64,000 bases of DNA from Rhineura floridana (lineage: Eukaryota > Chordata > Lepidosauria > Squamata > Rhineuridae): positions 223,678,943 through 223,742,942 of the forward strand of contig NC_084482.1 in the NCBI RefSeq assembly GCF_030035675.1, read 5' to 3'. The notes under the pieces were generated by a model, which was not told where the DNA came from, searched no databases, and saw only the letters and a program-made list of their open reading frames with translations. Positions 1 through 12,600 of the stretch are shown here, piece by piece. Both the position numbers and the translations under genes were made by a program. Numbering within the stretch: position 1 is the first letter of the stretch; every line of letters begins with the position of its first letter.

Positions 1-145
1 GTTTCAGTACCATGTCCAGTCCTGAAACCCGATTGGTATGGATCCAAATAATCCGTTTCATCCAAGTGTGTCGACAGCTGATTAGCCACCACTCGCTCAA
101 TGACCTTGCCCAAGAATGGTAAATTTGAGATTGGGCGAATTAGAA
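1..145 (-). mobile_element. L2-clade LINE, reverse-transcriptase fragment (runs off window)
   Basis: On the minus strand the sequence reads as the RT palm entry of an L2-type LINE: PISNLPFLGKVIERVVA, then LDETDYLDPYQSGFR. Only this piece is present and it continues beyond base 1. From about 145 to 300 there is A-rich sequence without a recognisable feature. Confidence 0.7.
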
Positions 146-299
146 CAAAACATCTTTAAAAACATATTAAAACAAAAGATCTTTAAAAAAATTTTTTTCT
201 AAAAAGCCATAAAAACACCTTTAAAAAAATTCCAACACTGACGCAGACTGGGATAAGGTCTTTACTTAAAAGGCTTGTTGAAAGAGGAAGGTTGACAGG

Positions 300-570
300 C
301 TGTGAACTAAAATATATTTGGTGGAGAGTCAGGTTGATGGTGGCCTAGTTGCAGGCCATTGGCATTGCCATGGAGATTGTCTAGGCTGAATGCAAAGGCA
401 TCATTATGACATCATGCATGATGTCACAAGCAGCATAAACTCCAAGTCTCAGTAAGTGAGAGGCAGTTAGAGTCAGGCCCATGCTAAATGCTCTCAAAGA
501 GATGGATCTTCATGACAGATGATGAAATGGTAAAATTTGTGGTTATGTTAACTTTTCCCATAGGGGAAAG
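300..570. repeat. Uncharacterised repeat, copy A (direct repeat of 21325-21605)
   Basis: About 270 bases match 21325-21605 in the same orientation. Shared landmarks include GGAGAGTCAGG, ATGACATCATGC followed by GATGTCAC, and a closing TATGTTAAC. The two copies bracket the V2R gene. No open frame or terminal repeat was recognised, so the class is unknown. Confidence 0.55.
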
Positions 571-640
571 ATTCTAGAACAGTGGAGGATCATGTGGTCT
601 TCATCTGTATTATCTTGTCAAGGAAACTGCTGCCATTTTT

Positions 641-826
641 GCATGATGACATTGAACTTATCAAGGATTATCAATACCTTAGCACAGTCATTAACCAAAA
701 TGGAGACAATAGTAAAGAAATGAGAAAAAGGCTAGGATTGGGGAGGGCAGCTGTGAGAGAACTAGAAAAGGTCCTCAAATGCAAAGATGTATCACTGAAC
801 ACTAAAGTCAGGATAATTCAGACCAG
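641..826 (+). mobile_element. RTE/BovB LINE fragment (plus strand)
   Basis: The frame reads DIELIKDYQYLSTVINQNGD, then the RLGLGRAA and KCKDVSLNTKVRIIQT segments typical of the post-RT region of BovB elements. The same segment occurs inverted at 1268-1398, so the two copies form an inverted pair. It is a short dead fragment. Confidence 0.85.
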
Positions 827-848
827 TTTCATAATTTTAAGTCTGATT

Positions 849-1400
849 GTTGTTGTTATGTGCCTTCAAGTCGATTACGACTTATGGCGACCCTATGAAT
901 CAGCGACCTCCAAGAGCATCTGTCATGAACCACCCTGCTCAGATCTTGTAAGTTCAGGTCTGTGGCTTCCTTTATGGAATCAATCCATCTCTTGTTTGGC
1001 CTTCCTCTTTTTGTACTCCCTGCTGTTTTTCCCAGCATTATTGTCTTTTCTAGTGAATCATGTCTTCTCATGATGTGTCCATCATAACCTAATATGATGA
1101 AGCTTATAATGATAGTTCTGGTTCTAACCCAATTATTTCTTTTTCGCAGTCCATGATATGTGCAAAGCTCTCCTCCAACACCACATTTCAAATGAGTTGA
1201 TTTTTCTCTTATCCACTTTTTTCACTGTCCAACTTTCACATCCATACATAGACATCAGAAATAACATGGTCTGAATGATCCTGACTTTAGTGTTCAGTGA
1301 TACATCTTTGCATTTGAGGACCTTCTCTAGTTCTCTCATAGCTGCCCTCCCCAGTCCTAGCCTTTTTCTCATTTCTTGACTATTGTCTCCATTTTGGATA
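849..1400 (-). mobile_element. RTE/BovB LINE 3' end (minus strand)
   Basis: On the minus strand it runs from the GLGRAAMRELEKVLKCKD segment through SMYGCESWTVKK to RGRPNKRWIDSIKEAT. It ends in the 3' tail whose complement begins TTATGTGCCTTCAAGTCGA, the hallmark BovB/Sauria-SINE tail. The ORF is broken around the LEQIKPE region. It lies 3' of the V2R gene in opposite orientation to the fragment at 641-826. Confidence 0.88.
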
Positions 1401-1805
1401 TCAAAATATCAATATACTGTCTATGGTATTTCAATATCACACATATATCAATATCTATATCTGCAGTTAGGTGTTCAAAAGGAGTGGTGAATAATGAGAA
1501 GTTGTGGAGGTGCAGACAATTTTATATTAACTCGGGCTGGTTTCATGTCAACCAGAGCCTTAATACCCGAAATTGGAGTGTCACTTGCCAAGAACTATGA
1601 AGAACTGTGCAATAAAAATGGTTTTAAACAAATTGTTCTGATTGCATTTTTAGACGGTAAGTGTCTCACACTCAGGAACCAGGAAAACAGCTCTATATTG
1701 CTGTTTCTTCTGGACAATAATCTCACATTATTGGAAAAATTGAGGAGGCAGATGTTTTACTTTGCACTTGCTAACTGGTGCCTCTAAGAAACAATTTCAT
1801 AAGAA

Positions 1806-2716
1806 TCAGGTTTCTACTTTAGTTTTTGTTGTCAGGTGCTCCTTTGTATTCAGATCAGGCCTCAGGACAATAATGTAGCACTTGGGCATGAAGATGCAGC
1901 CCAGAAGGCCAGCACTGGAGGCCAAGATGGAGAAGACCTGCACGGCTACCATGTATTTCCCCTTCGTGCTCAGGTAGGTGGGCACAAAGGACACCCAAAC
2001 ACTGCAGAAGACCAGCATGCTGAAGGTGATCAGCTTGGCTTCATTGAAGGCCCCAGGCAGCTTCCTGGCCAGGAAAGCCACTGTGAAGCAGATGGCAGCC
2101 AGGAAGCCCATGTAGCCAAGAGCAACATAAAACATGGCAACAGACCCTTCATTGCACTGCAAGATGATCTCTCCAGGCTGGGAATGCATGTCGGACTCTG
2201 GGAATGGGGGAGAGTGTCCTAGCCAGACAGTGCAGATGACAACTTGGGCACTAGAACAAGAAATGACAATGGAATTGGCCAGACTCCTCCCCAGCCATCT
2301 CCTCCCCCTGTTTCCTGGTTTTGTGGCCAGGAAGGCCAGCACCACAGTGATGGTTTTTGCCAACACAGAAGAAACTGCAATCGAGAAGATGACACTGAAG
2401 GCCATTTGTTGGAGAAGGCAGGTCACTTTTCTTGGCTGGCCAATGAAGAGGAAGGAGGACAAAAAGGAGAGCAGGAGGGAGATGAGGAGGATATAGGAGA
2501 GGTCCCTGTTGTTGGCTTTGACAATTGGAGTTTCTAGGAATTTAATGAAGATTCCTAAAACAATGCATGTGGTTAAGGACAAGAACAGGGCAAAGGAAGC
2601 CAAGAGGATCCCTAAATGTTCTTCATAAGGCAAGAAGGTGATAATCTTGGGGACACATTGATCTCGGGCCTTGTTTGGATGTTGATCATCTGGACACCTG
2701 GTACAACTTTCTGCAT
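1806..2716 (-). CDS. V2R exon 6 (seven-transmembrane domain, stop)
   Basis: It encodes residues 555-857. It begins [15 protein letters not shown] after acceptor TTTGCAG. The seven hydrophobic segments follow, with helix 1 starting at [12 protein letters not shown]. The [15 protein letters not shown] and [15 protein letters not shown] motifs conserved in V2R and calcium-sensing-type receptors are present. It stops at TGA (1808-1806). Uninterrupted open frame. Confidence 0.96.
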
Positions 2717-5700
2717 CTGCAAAGAACAAGAATAATATCTACCTTAAACACATCTGTATCACTTTTCATTTACACAAAGACTTACCAAAATGGTTCCCAA
2801 TATAAGAAAATACATCCATTAAAAATCAATAGCATTTCACCAAGGAAACAGGTATGCCTTCAATCGATGGTAAAAACAACAAGGAGAGCATTCAACATGG
2901 TAGGGACCATAGCAGAGAAGGCCTTTCCTTCACATGTCACAATAACCCTGTCAGGTGGTTTAGGGTATCATGTTCCAAGCAGCTTTTAAAGTAATATCAT
3001 AAACCATCATCGTGTTAACAATTTGAAATCTGGAAGAGTTATGAAATACGTGAAATTAGAATGGTACTCAGGCTTCCTGAGTCAATGATCAGCACTTGAG
3101 CTACTAGTCAAAAGGGTCACACCATTCTATTTCCTGTCCCAAACCAGGAGTTCTACATTAATTGTACCAGCTTTATCTTGCCTCACTGGTTTAGGAATTA
3201 TTTTGGTAATCCTTTTAGAAGATTTCTGCAGGACTGTTTTTCTTTCATTGGCAGCCAGACACAATAGGCTGTTAAAAAAATACTTATGGGCAGTTCAAAA
3301 ATTCAAGTCATACAAAAGTTGTATTCACTAATAGTCAAAAAACGCAGTTTAAGAACATACCTATAGCCCACAGATATTTCTATCAAACTTTAAAAAGCAG
3401 GGAAATTGGGCAGCTATAGTGAATGCACCAGGGGAGCAGGAGACCTGAACTCCTCTCTGAGATATTGGACTGCCCTACAAATTTGTCAAAACGCAAACAC
3501 AATTTGGGTTGGTCTTTCACAGTCCAATCCACTTCCTGTGTAACTTGGAAGAATTTGGTAACAAGTGCCTCTGAGCATATGGTGAGTGGTGGCTGTATAA
3601 TTATGTTAGCATTTGAATTGTTGGGATAAAAGGGATTAAAGCAGATACAAAGGGGACCTTCCAAACTTCTTTGACTATCCTTTGTCTTCTATGCTAATCT
3701 TTCTTCAGGTGTAGGCCTCATTTCCTACTCCTGCTTCATCTTTCCTTTCTCTCCCTCTTCAGTAGCACAAGAGCAAAGCATGGCTCTTTGCATCTCCTAC
3801 TTAGAATGAGAAACTCTTTTCTATCAAGTGTGTATTTCCTGTAATAAACTAGCTTTTCTTATTTCCCTAAAGGCTAGGCAATCTAAGTGTGATTATATTC
3901 ATGGGAAAGTATGTGCTACTTCAGGTGAGATTCACACACACAGCCAAGATACTGTGCTTGTTTCCTGCCCTTCTAACAGGTGGTGTAAACTGTGGCTGAC
4001 AACAACGTGAAAAGTAAATTGAATACTCCAGGGTCCCTTAGAATCCCAGACACAAGTGCCAGGGGGCCAAGGAACACTCACCCAGTGTTACTCTCTGGAC
4101 ATGACCCTGAAGATAAGACTGGAACCACCATAATGCAGTGCCGCCAATTCTCATTCCACTGAATTGGTCCAGGAGGATACCATGTGGTCAATGGTGTTAA
4201 ATGCTGCTCAGAGATCGAGCGGAAGTAGCAGGGTTGCTCCCCACCCCCGCTGCCTCTCTCACAATAAAGGTCATCCATCAGAGGGACCAAGGCTGATTCA
4301 TTCCTAAACCAGGTCCGAATCCAGATTGTGATGGATCTAGATAATCTGATCAAGCATGCCCATTTCTCCTCACCTTGCCAAACACCACTGCTACTCTCAA
4401 CAGAGGATTCACCAATGGTTCTAAAATGAAGGAAATAATTCTAGAACATAGCACTTTCCTGAGACGTCATGTGTCCATGCTGTTACGATAAGGCAAGGCG
4501 ATGGAGCCTGCTAAAACTACAATTCCCACTTGACACTCCTTCTTATGTGACTCGTCATGCATTCCAGAGGTGTTGTGCGAAGGACAACCAGAACAGCTGT
4601 TGAGACACAAAATTAACTAAAGCTACTGCATAAACGCTATCTTCTTCCTTGGCAGGCTTCCCTTAGGCACCACAGTGAATTCCATTGTTTGTTAGAAGGA
4701 GTCTTAGTTTTTCAAGGTAAGTTAGAAACACACACACACACACAATGAGGCTTGAATCTAGGAAAAGAGGAGAAGGGGGGCTGAGGAAGATCAGAGCTCC
4801 AACATGTGTACTACGCTCTCAAGGAATGTATTGAGGGACTGCAGGGACAGAACCGGGGAGAGACGCTGGGTCTGGGTGCAAAACCTTGAGACCAAGAGAT
4901 TTCTTCCTGGTTTTGGATCAGAGCTCTTCCACATAGCTTCAGCTGTATTCAGTTGCCCACTCAGGGCCTAGGAGAGGCAATCCTTTCTACCTGTCACTAT
5001 TTATATTAATAGGGTCCTTTGATCTTTTTAGTTTAAAGTTATGAATGGGTTAGGATATTAATGATTAATGCTGCCATGCACCCAAGTAATTCTGTAATGC
5101 TATTCCACTCTTTCTCTCAATAAAATCAAGCTTTGCTTTATTTTGGTTTGGACCTGCATTTCTTGGGTTAAATATATACACCATTTAGGCACATTTCAGG
5201 GCAAAGCGCTTGTTCTTATCCCTAGCAAAAGATCCCCCTCCTCTCAAGGAGGTGTGTTTCATGGGACATGGGGGTGGCAAGTTCACACACTCAGGTTCCC
5301 AAGAGCACTTGTCGTAACAATGCTATATTTATTTTATTTATTATTTATTTATTTATTATTTGATTCATATCCTGTCCTTCCAGCAGGAGCCCAGGGCGGC
5401 AAACAGAAACGCTAAAAACACTTTTTTAAACATCATAAAAACAGACTTTAAAATACATTAAAACAAAATAAGCTTTAAGTGTGGTGGTGTCAGTAATATG
5501 TAATGGGAGGGTCTTAACAGGGATCTGATTGGGGCAAAGCTATGTGAAACATTTGTGCCTGGAAATATCATCACATATTGGAGGTTGCGATGCCTCTTGT
5601 GTGAAGCTTGACTAATGCTCTTCTGCATTACTGCTGTCAATTTTCCAGTTCTGAAGTCTTTCCTCCTGCTTCATGAAGGCTCCTAAATTTCATGGAAGGT

Positions 5701-6582
5701 GACTGCAAGCAAGAAAGCGACAGCTTGGAAAAGTTACTTTTTTGAACTACAACTCCCATCAGCCCCAGCCAGCATGGCCATTGGATTGGGCTGATGGGAG
5801 TTGTAGTTCAAAAAAGTAACTTTTCCAAGCTCGTGCATTAGGGCTGTGCGTGGATCCCCCCCCCCATCCGATTTGTGGCTTCAGTTTGTAAATACAGAAC
5901 AGGCCCAGTTTGGTTTGGACAAATTTGGACCCAGTCTGACTTGATCACAATCCAGATATTACACATCTTTGGAAATCCCTTTGACTCACATTGCAAAACC
6001 AAAAAAGACATGGTATTCTTGCTTATTTTACCTAGGGACATGGAAATTAGTGACATAGTAGCTCCTATTGAGGGAATTAACCATGCCAAATTTCGGGTGG
6101 TAGCCTAGGGATTTCATGTTACTTGTACCATTTTTTTAAAAAAAAGATTGAGTGCTCAGTCATGCCAATGATCATGCCCTTGTTCCTCTCTTCAAGATTT
6201 TGAAAAAAACCCTGGTTTTTTTACATAATTGGTTTGTGATACTAGACTTATGTAGATGGCATCAGGCAGGCACAGGCTGGCAGCACCATGGAGAGAATAT
6301 GCACATAGGGGCATGAGATTTGGGGACATTGTTGCCCTTATAGAGGGGATTAACCACAACAAATTTCAGATGGGTAGATCCAGGGTTTTTTATTTGTTAG
6401 CCACCTTTAAAATTTGTTTGTTCCAATTATTTTTTTAAAAAGACACTCACATAGGGGGCAGATTGCCAACAGCAGTAGAGAGGGAGGGGGACAGGAAAAT
6501 ATTATTTAATATTAATAATATTCACTGTGGTTAGCAATTAGAAATTGTAATTATAATTCTTAACAGAATGCTGGCTGCCTGG

Positions 6583-6620
<38 letters not shown>

Positions 6621-9600
6621 CTGGCTGCTTCTTATTGTTTATGGGTAGCTACTGGAAAATAGTGATGATTGTAATAATAATAATAAAATTTTCAGGAAGC
6701 TGTGGCTAAACATGCCCACAAAATTTAATAATAATTCTTAGCAATGAAAGTGGAATAATTTTTTTAAAAACAGACAATTTGTTTTTAAAAAATATGTAAA
6801 TAAGGATGGGACTGTGATTGATTGGGAAATAATAGAAAACATACACAAGCTGAACAAATGCCACCCACCACCCACCAAACTTTTCTAAGAGACAGAACTT
6901 ACAAAAGATTTCTGCATTTTAAGACTTCCTCACTTCCAAGCACTGTGATTGGAGAGTATTAGGTGGGGTGTTAGCAATTTAGTCTTCCTCCCTCTCTCCC
7001 CACCTTGGTGTTCTCCTCATACGGTGTTGTAATTGTTCCATTTCAGAGTCACCCTATCTGGGTTCATTAGAGACAGTTATGAGCTACAGATCTGTACAAA
7101 TCTCTACAAATTGATTTGGGACTAGCCAATCTGCTCTGTAGAGATTTGTAGCTGCTTCAGCCTGATCTGGATTGGATACAAATCAGCCCAAATCGGCCCT
7201 ATATAATTTGTGATTTGTACAAATATGGTGTACAGCCCTAGCATGTATACACATGTGAGGGAAAGTGTGTTGAAGTGATGTGCATTTCATTTGTCAATTA
7301 TCATCACATACCACTGTGCAGTTTTCCTTTTAAAAAGCTCTGTGCGAATCTTTGCCCCATTCGACAAGGGCAGTGCTTTCTGCTGGAATCACCCACCTTC
7401 CTGAGTGGAGATGGTCCCTTCTGCGCAGGGAACACAGTCATAGCAGCAAAGTGGCTTTCCTTCCTGAACCACCTTGATGAATCCAGGCTGGCAGCTTTCC
7501 ACACACCTGGAAGGAGGCAGGGTCTAAGCATAGAGACAAGGAGCATCAAGGAAAATGTGTTAAGCCTAATTATCTATGGAAATGAGGTACAGGACTTGGA
7601 AGGACACTAGAGGACCTGTTGTTGCGGGTTTAACTTTAAGCTTGTAACTAAGTGTAAGCCTGAAGAAGGAAACAACTGCATTGTTGCTTGAGGCCAAGGT
7701 AGTCTCAGTGGCATAGAGTGTGAATTTCTCTCTGTGGCAGGTTCTCGTTTCCATGAGGACTTCAAACAAAATTAATTGCAAACTGATGTGGAAATGTGGA
7801 GAATTGAACTCGAGATTGGGAAAAAATGAGAAATCGAGAGAAATTGAACTTGACAGATTTGCCCAACCCTACATAGCACCAAAACGTATGTATAAATCCC
7901 CAAGTGCAGGACCCAAATGCATAGAGGAGGGCCTTGCAAATATCTCCCAAGATAAACTTTGACATCTGTGTGACAGACCCTGCTGGAAGTCTCATTGACT
8001 AGCATAGCATGTTTTCTTGAAATGAGGAACAGGATGTGGGAATTTATTTTTCTACTTTCCGGGTAACCCACCCTGGGATTCTAAAGAATGAAAGGAAGGC
8101 TAAAAATTGTAATAACTAACGATACTGCTTCCCTGTTTGACCTTCCCTTCCCTCCCCTTCCTCTGTTGTTCATCTGTGTCTAATTTTAGATTGTAAGCTC
8201 CGCAAAGCAGAGGCCTGTCCTCTTGTATCCTATAATGTTTCATGCCCATTGAGAGTACTATCTAAATAAAAGGTGGCTAATGATGTAGTGGTTAAGGTGT
8301 TGGACTATGACCTGGGAGACCAGGATTCAAATCCCCACACAGCCATGAAACTCAGTGGGTGACCTTGGGCCAGTCACTGCCTCTCAGCCTTAGAGGAAGG
8401 CAATGGTAATACCGCTTACTATGAAAACCCTATTCATAGGGTCGCCATAAGTCGGAATCGACTTGATTTCCATTTTTCAACCATTTTTAGGCCAAGGGCT
8501 GCATCGACCCATAGTGAACCTTCCGGGGGCTGCCATGTCCAAGTGGGCGTGGCCAAAGTGTTAAAGTGGGCATGGCCAAAATGAGTGTGGTGAGAACTGC
8601 AGTTCCAAAAGCTGCCTTCCAGTACCCATCACAGCATCCCAGCGATCATCCCAGTATCACAGGAAGGGACTTACAGGAGCAGTCAGTGAAAACAATTATT
8701 ATTAAGAATTAATTTAAAAGATAAATGGTGAGGGGGGCGCTTGGGGGCCATAAGAACTGGGAAAGTTTTTTCCTGCTAATTGTTTTTCATTCATCGAGGG
8801 AGGGAGAGGTTAAATATCCTCAAGGATTGGGGTATCCTTTGTTGGGCTCTCCAATAGCTGGTGGACCAATCAGAGTTTTAGTAAATTATTCCTTGGGGGA
8901 AACCATGACTGTTTAAAATGGAATAATAGCGGAATAAATGTACAGTGTGAATGTGGCCAAAGTTGGCCTAGACATTGCCACTCATGCTAGAGGAGAGGGG
9001 ACCAAGGGAACGTGGCTCCTTCACCTCCGGTGGTCAGCAGAGAAGAGAAAAACAGGCAAGTGAGTCAGGAGGTGTGAATGGCTCCTTGAGACATATCAGT
9101 TTAAACAGAAAGAAGAGAGACAGAAAAGGTGAGCACAGGTCAGTGGCAGCCTAGCCAGCTGTGAGGACTACCTCTCTATCTCCCTTTCCCCGTGTAAGGA
9201 GGACCCAGTGGGAGTTGCTCTTGTCACGCTCCTAACATCTCTTTAAGGAGGAGGGGATCAACTCTGATCCATGCAGAGCTTGGAAAAGTTACTTTTTTGA
9301 ACTACAGCTCCCATCAGCCCCAGCCAGCATGGCCACTGGATTGGGCTGATGGGAGTTGTAGTTCAAAAAAGTAACTTTTCCAAGCTCTGGATCCATGCAC
9401 GTGAACCTCTCCATGTTTCCTCAAAAGTTGCTGTAGAATGATACTACACAACATGGGCTCTCAGGAGCGTTTCAGAAATACGGCCAGGTAGGAGACTGCT
9501 GAAAGACTCACACTGCTGCAGATATGATGGGTTTTTTTCCAGTTTAAATATGGCATGGGAACTTTTGGCCATCTCATCTAGTTACTAAGGGAAGTGACTG

Positions 9601-12600
9601 CCTTGAAATTTGCCCCACAGCAACAGCTGAACCCACCATACAACACTTTCACAGGAACCCACTGCCAAATCATGAAGAAATGCTGAATGTTGGGGCCATC
9701 AGGCATTCGAACGCAGCTTAAGGGGCTGAAAATACAATGAAATGAAAGACATGATTTCTTCCACCTCGTTGAGCCATTTGGGCCACACAATGGCATCCTG
9801 GTCGATGGAGAACTGTAGGTCTGGGGATCCCCCTCTGAATAAACTCCCAAACTTCACTCTAAGGACAGAGTTATTGGGAAACGCCACCCAGTTCACTATG
9901 TCCAAGTCAGCTGCCATCTCCCTGTTCTCATCCAAATACACTCCATCCATGGAAGAATTATAAAACTGGGAGTTTTTCAGGAAAGGGTGGAGCTAGAATG
10001 GCAGAGAAAACAGCAGTAGTTAGAATATGTGAAACCACACTAGCTGGTTGCAGACTCAAGTAGTTGTGTGTCTTTAAAACATTTGCTACATTAAGAGTTA
10101 CTCCCAGTGGGACTTACTCCCAGGTAAGTATGTGTACTCCTGTACACATTGATATGAAAGTATACCCATTGAACACAATGGGACTTCTAGTTAGCAATTC
10201 AGAGTAGAGCTGCAAAATATTATATTTTTATTATATGGTTGGGAGTAGGGTTGCCAGGTTCAAGGCATGAGACTGATCCTGTATCTTTAGGAGAAGAGAA
10301 GGTCAGCCAAGTGCAGGTGTTCTTGCAACATTGTAATGGGAAAAACCACAAGGTGGAATCTTTAAAGATATGTATCTTTAAAAGTTGGGCAGGTAGAAGG
10401 GAGAATTCCATCTTGTGCTTTTTCCCATTACAGAGCTGCACTTGGCTGACTTTCTCTTCTCCTAAAGATACAGGATCAGTCTCAGGCCAAGAACCTGGCA
10501 ACCCTAGTTGGGAGAGACATCTGACATCCTTACCTCAGCATCAAATTGTGCAAGTCAATTACAAATATTCTCAGCACACAGCTATTATCTACTCTCTTAA
10601 AAAATACAAGAAATTCTAATATGTATAAAGTGACAAATATTAGTTTACTGCATATACATAGGGCAATATTACAGAAATATTACAAATGCACATGCATATC
10701 AAACACTATAATGAGCCCACAAACCAGCCAGACCCTTAAAACAGGCTCTCCGAATGCACACATTCCCTTGGACAAAGGCTGGAGCTTAGTGCCAAAGTAG
10801 CACCCTGGGCAGGAAGGAAGAGGGTTTAGGAACAGCCTGCGTAAAGCTATCTCTCCTGACCAATTTAGAGGGCAGGGACTCTTACTCCAGATAGGCTGTT
10901 GTAGGCACAGGGAGAATTATGGCAGTGATAGGAGCTGTTAAAAAAGGGGGCGTGTCCTCAATTAAGAGGGGCATTTCTCAATTAGATCTTTGCAATGTTT
11001 TGCATCCACATTACATCCCACATTTTCTCAGCTTCTAATTACACAACAATTTATTTATTTATTGTATTTATATACCGCCCCATAGCTGAAGCTCTCTGGG
11101 CGGTTTACAGTACCTAAATACAAATTTAAAACACATCTTTTAAAAACAATTTGAAACACAATTTAAACATTTAACACAATGACTCTGGGACTGCAAAATC
11201 AATTGTCATATTCAGCTGAGATGTCTGTGACGGAAAAGAAAATACCTGCCATGGCTGTAGCCTTTGAACTTCCAGGCTTTCCATCACCCTCTGTTTAGAT
11301 CTAGATGAATATACAATGTCTAAGGCCCGGGCCACGGCTTGGACAGTGTTGTATATCCTGTAGGTATCTAGAGACAGGATTTTTTCCACATCATCTTGGG
11401 GCAACATCTCCACATTCTCTGTCTCTCTGCACCTTGTCCAGCCTTTCACCGACAACGAATGCTTCAAATAGGAACAACTAAAAGCTTTCTCCACAAAATG
11501 CACGATAGGAGAGGAAAAAGGTAGGAAATCATAATAGGTTGTCCTTTTATTTGTCCCAATAAAGAAGGAAAAAATACCGTGGATGTATTGGAAGGAGAAG
11601 CCATTGTGCATTAAGTCAAAGGAGATATCCCCCATAGCTGTTGTGATCAAGACTATCCCTGCAGTGGGTTTTATCCATATCTCGAATATTTGTCCTAGGA
11701 GAAATATTTCCAGTAAGGCATTAGAAGTCTCATAACAGGAAACAAACACATGGACTTGTCCCCACTTTTGGAATGAAAGTTCATCAATCACTACTACATT
11801 CGTATTCAGTCGTGGGAGGCTTTGTGAGATGGCAACACAAATGCCACTCCTGAGGAGCAGAGGCGTCAAGGTCTTCATGAACCTCTCTCCGTTGTCGGTG
11901 TCTGGAGCAAAGAGACCAATGAACGTCCACCTGAAGTGCAGGAGCAGCTTGACAATCCCTGGGTACTGGGCTTCCTCTTTGGGGAATATCTGGTAGTAAA
12001 AAGGGAACTGGGTCTTATCACTCAGAACAGGAGAGACAAAAGCATAACTGACCTGGCAAGGAAAGGAAGAGAGGTGGTTTGTTGTGGTTTCTTTCAGATC
12101 GAAGACCAATTACCGTTGTACCCAATAACAAATATTTCCCTTGTAAAGACATGTTTTTCCCCCTGACCCAGAATATCGGGTGCTATTTTTACCTGAATGG
12201 TTCCCTTAATTTCTGCCTTTATTTGTTTTTCCATATGTTGCATGCCACCCATATCTCTGAGCAGTGAGAGATCGCCAGGGGTCGCTGTGCTTACCTAGGG
12301 TTTGGTTTCATTGGTTAGAAGGTCAGTGGTGACTGTGGTGTCTTTATGAAATACGGTTTATGTATTTACACACATTCCAACCTGAGCTTAAGATGGAGAG
12401 TTTCAAGGCATTAGCAATCCAAAGAGCTTTCTTTTCCCATCAGGCTTACAGGAGGCATCTGAAAGCCATAGTGCAGGGAGCCAGCCTCTCTGCCTGCTTC
12501 CAGTTCCCAGCCTTTCCTCAGACTCAACTCAAAACACAAGCCTCAGGAAGGGGGAGAGCTCTCCTAAAGAGTTTCAATAACAATAGGATCTCCCTGGTCC

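Noticed and set aside
2134-2537. Plus-strand ORFs in V2R exon 6
   Set aside because: Antisense shadows of the seven-helix coding region.
8280-8360. tRNA gene
   Set aside because: Only the Pol III boxes of a SINE head; no cloverleaf and the sequence continues into the SINE body. The same applies to the other SINE heads at 15.8, 30.7, 45.3 and 50.1 kb.
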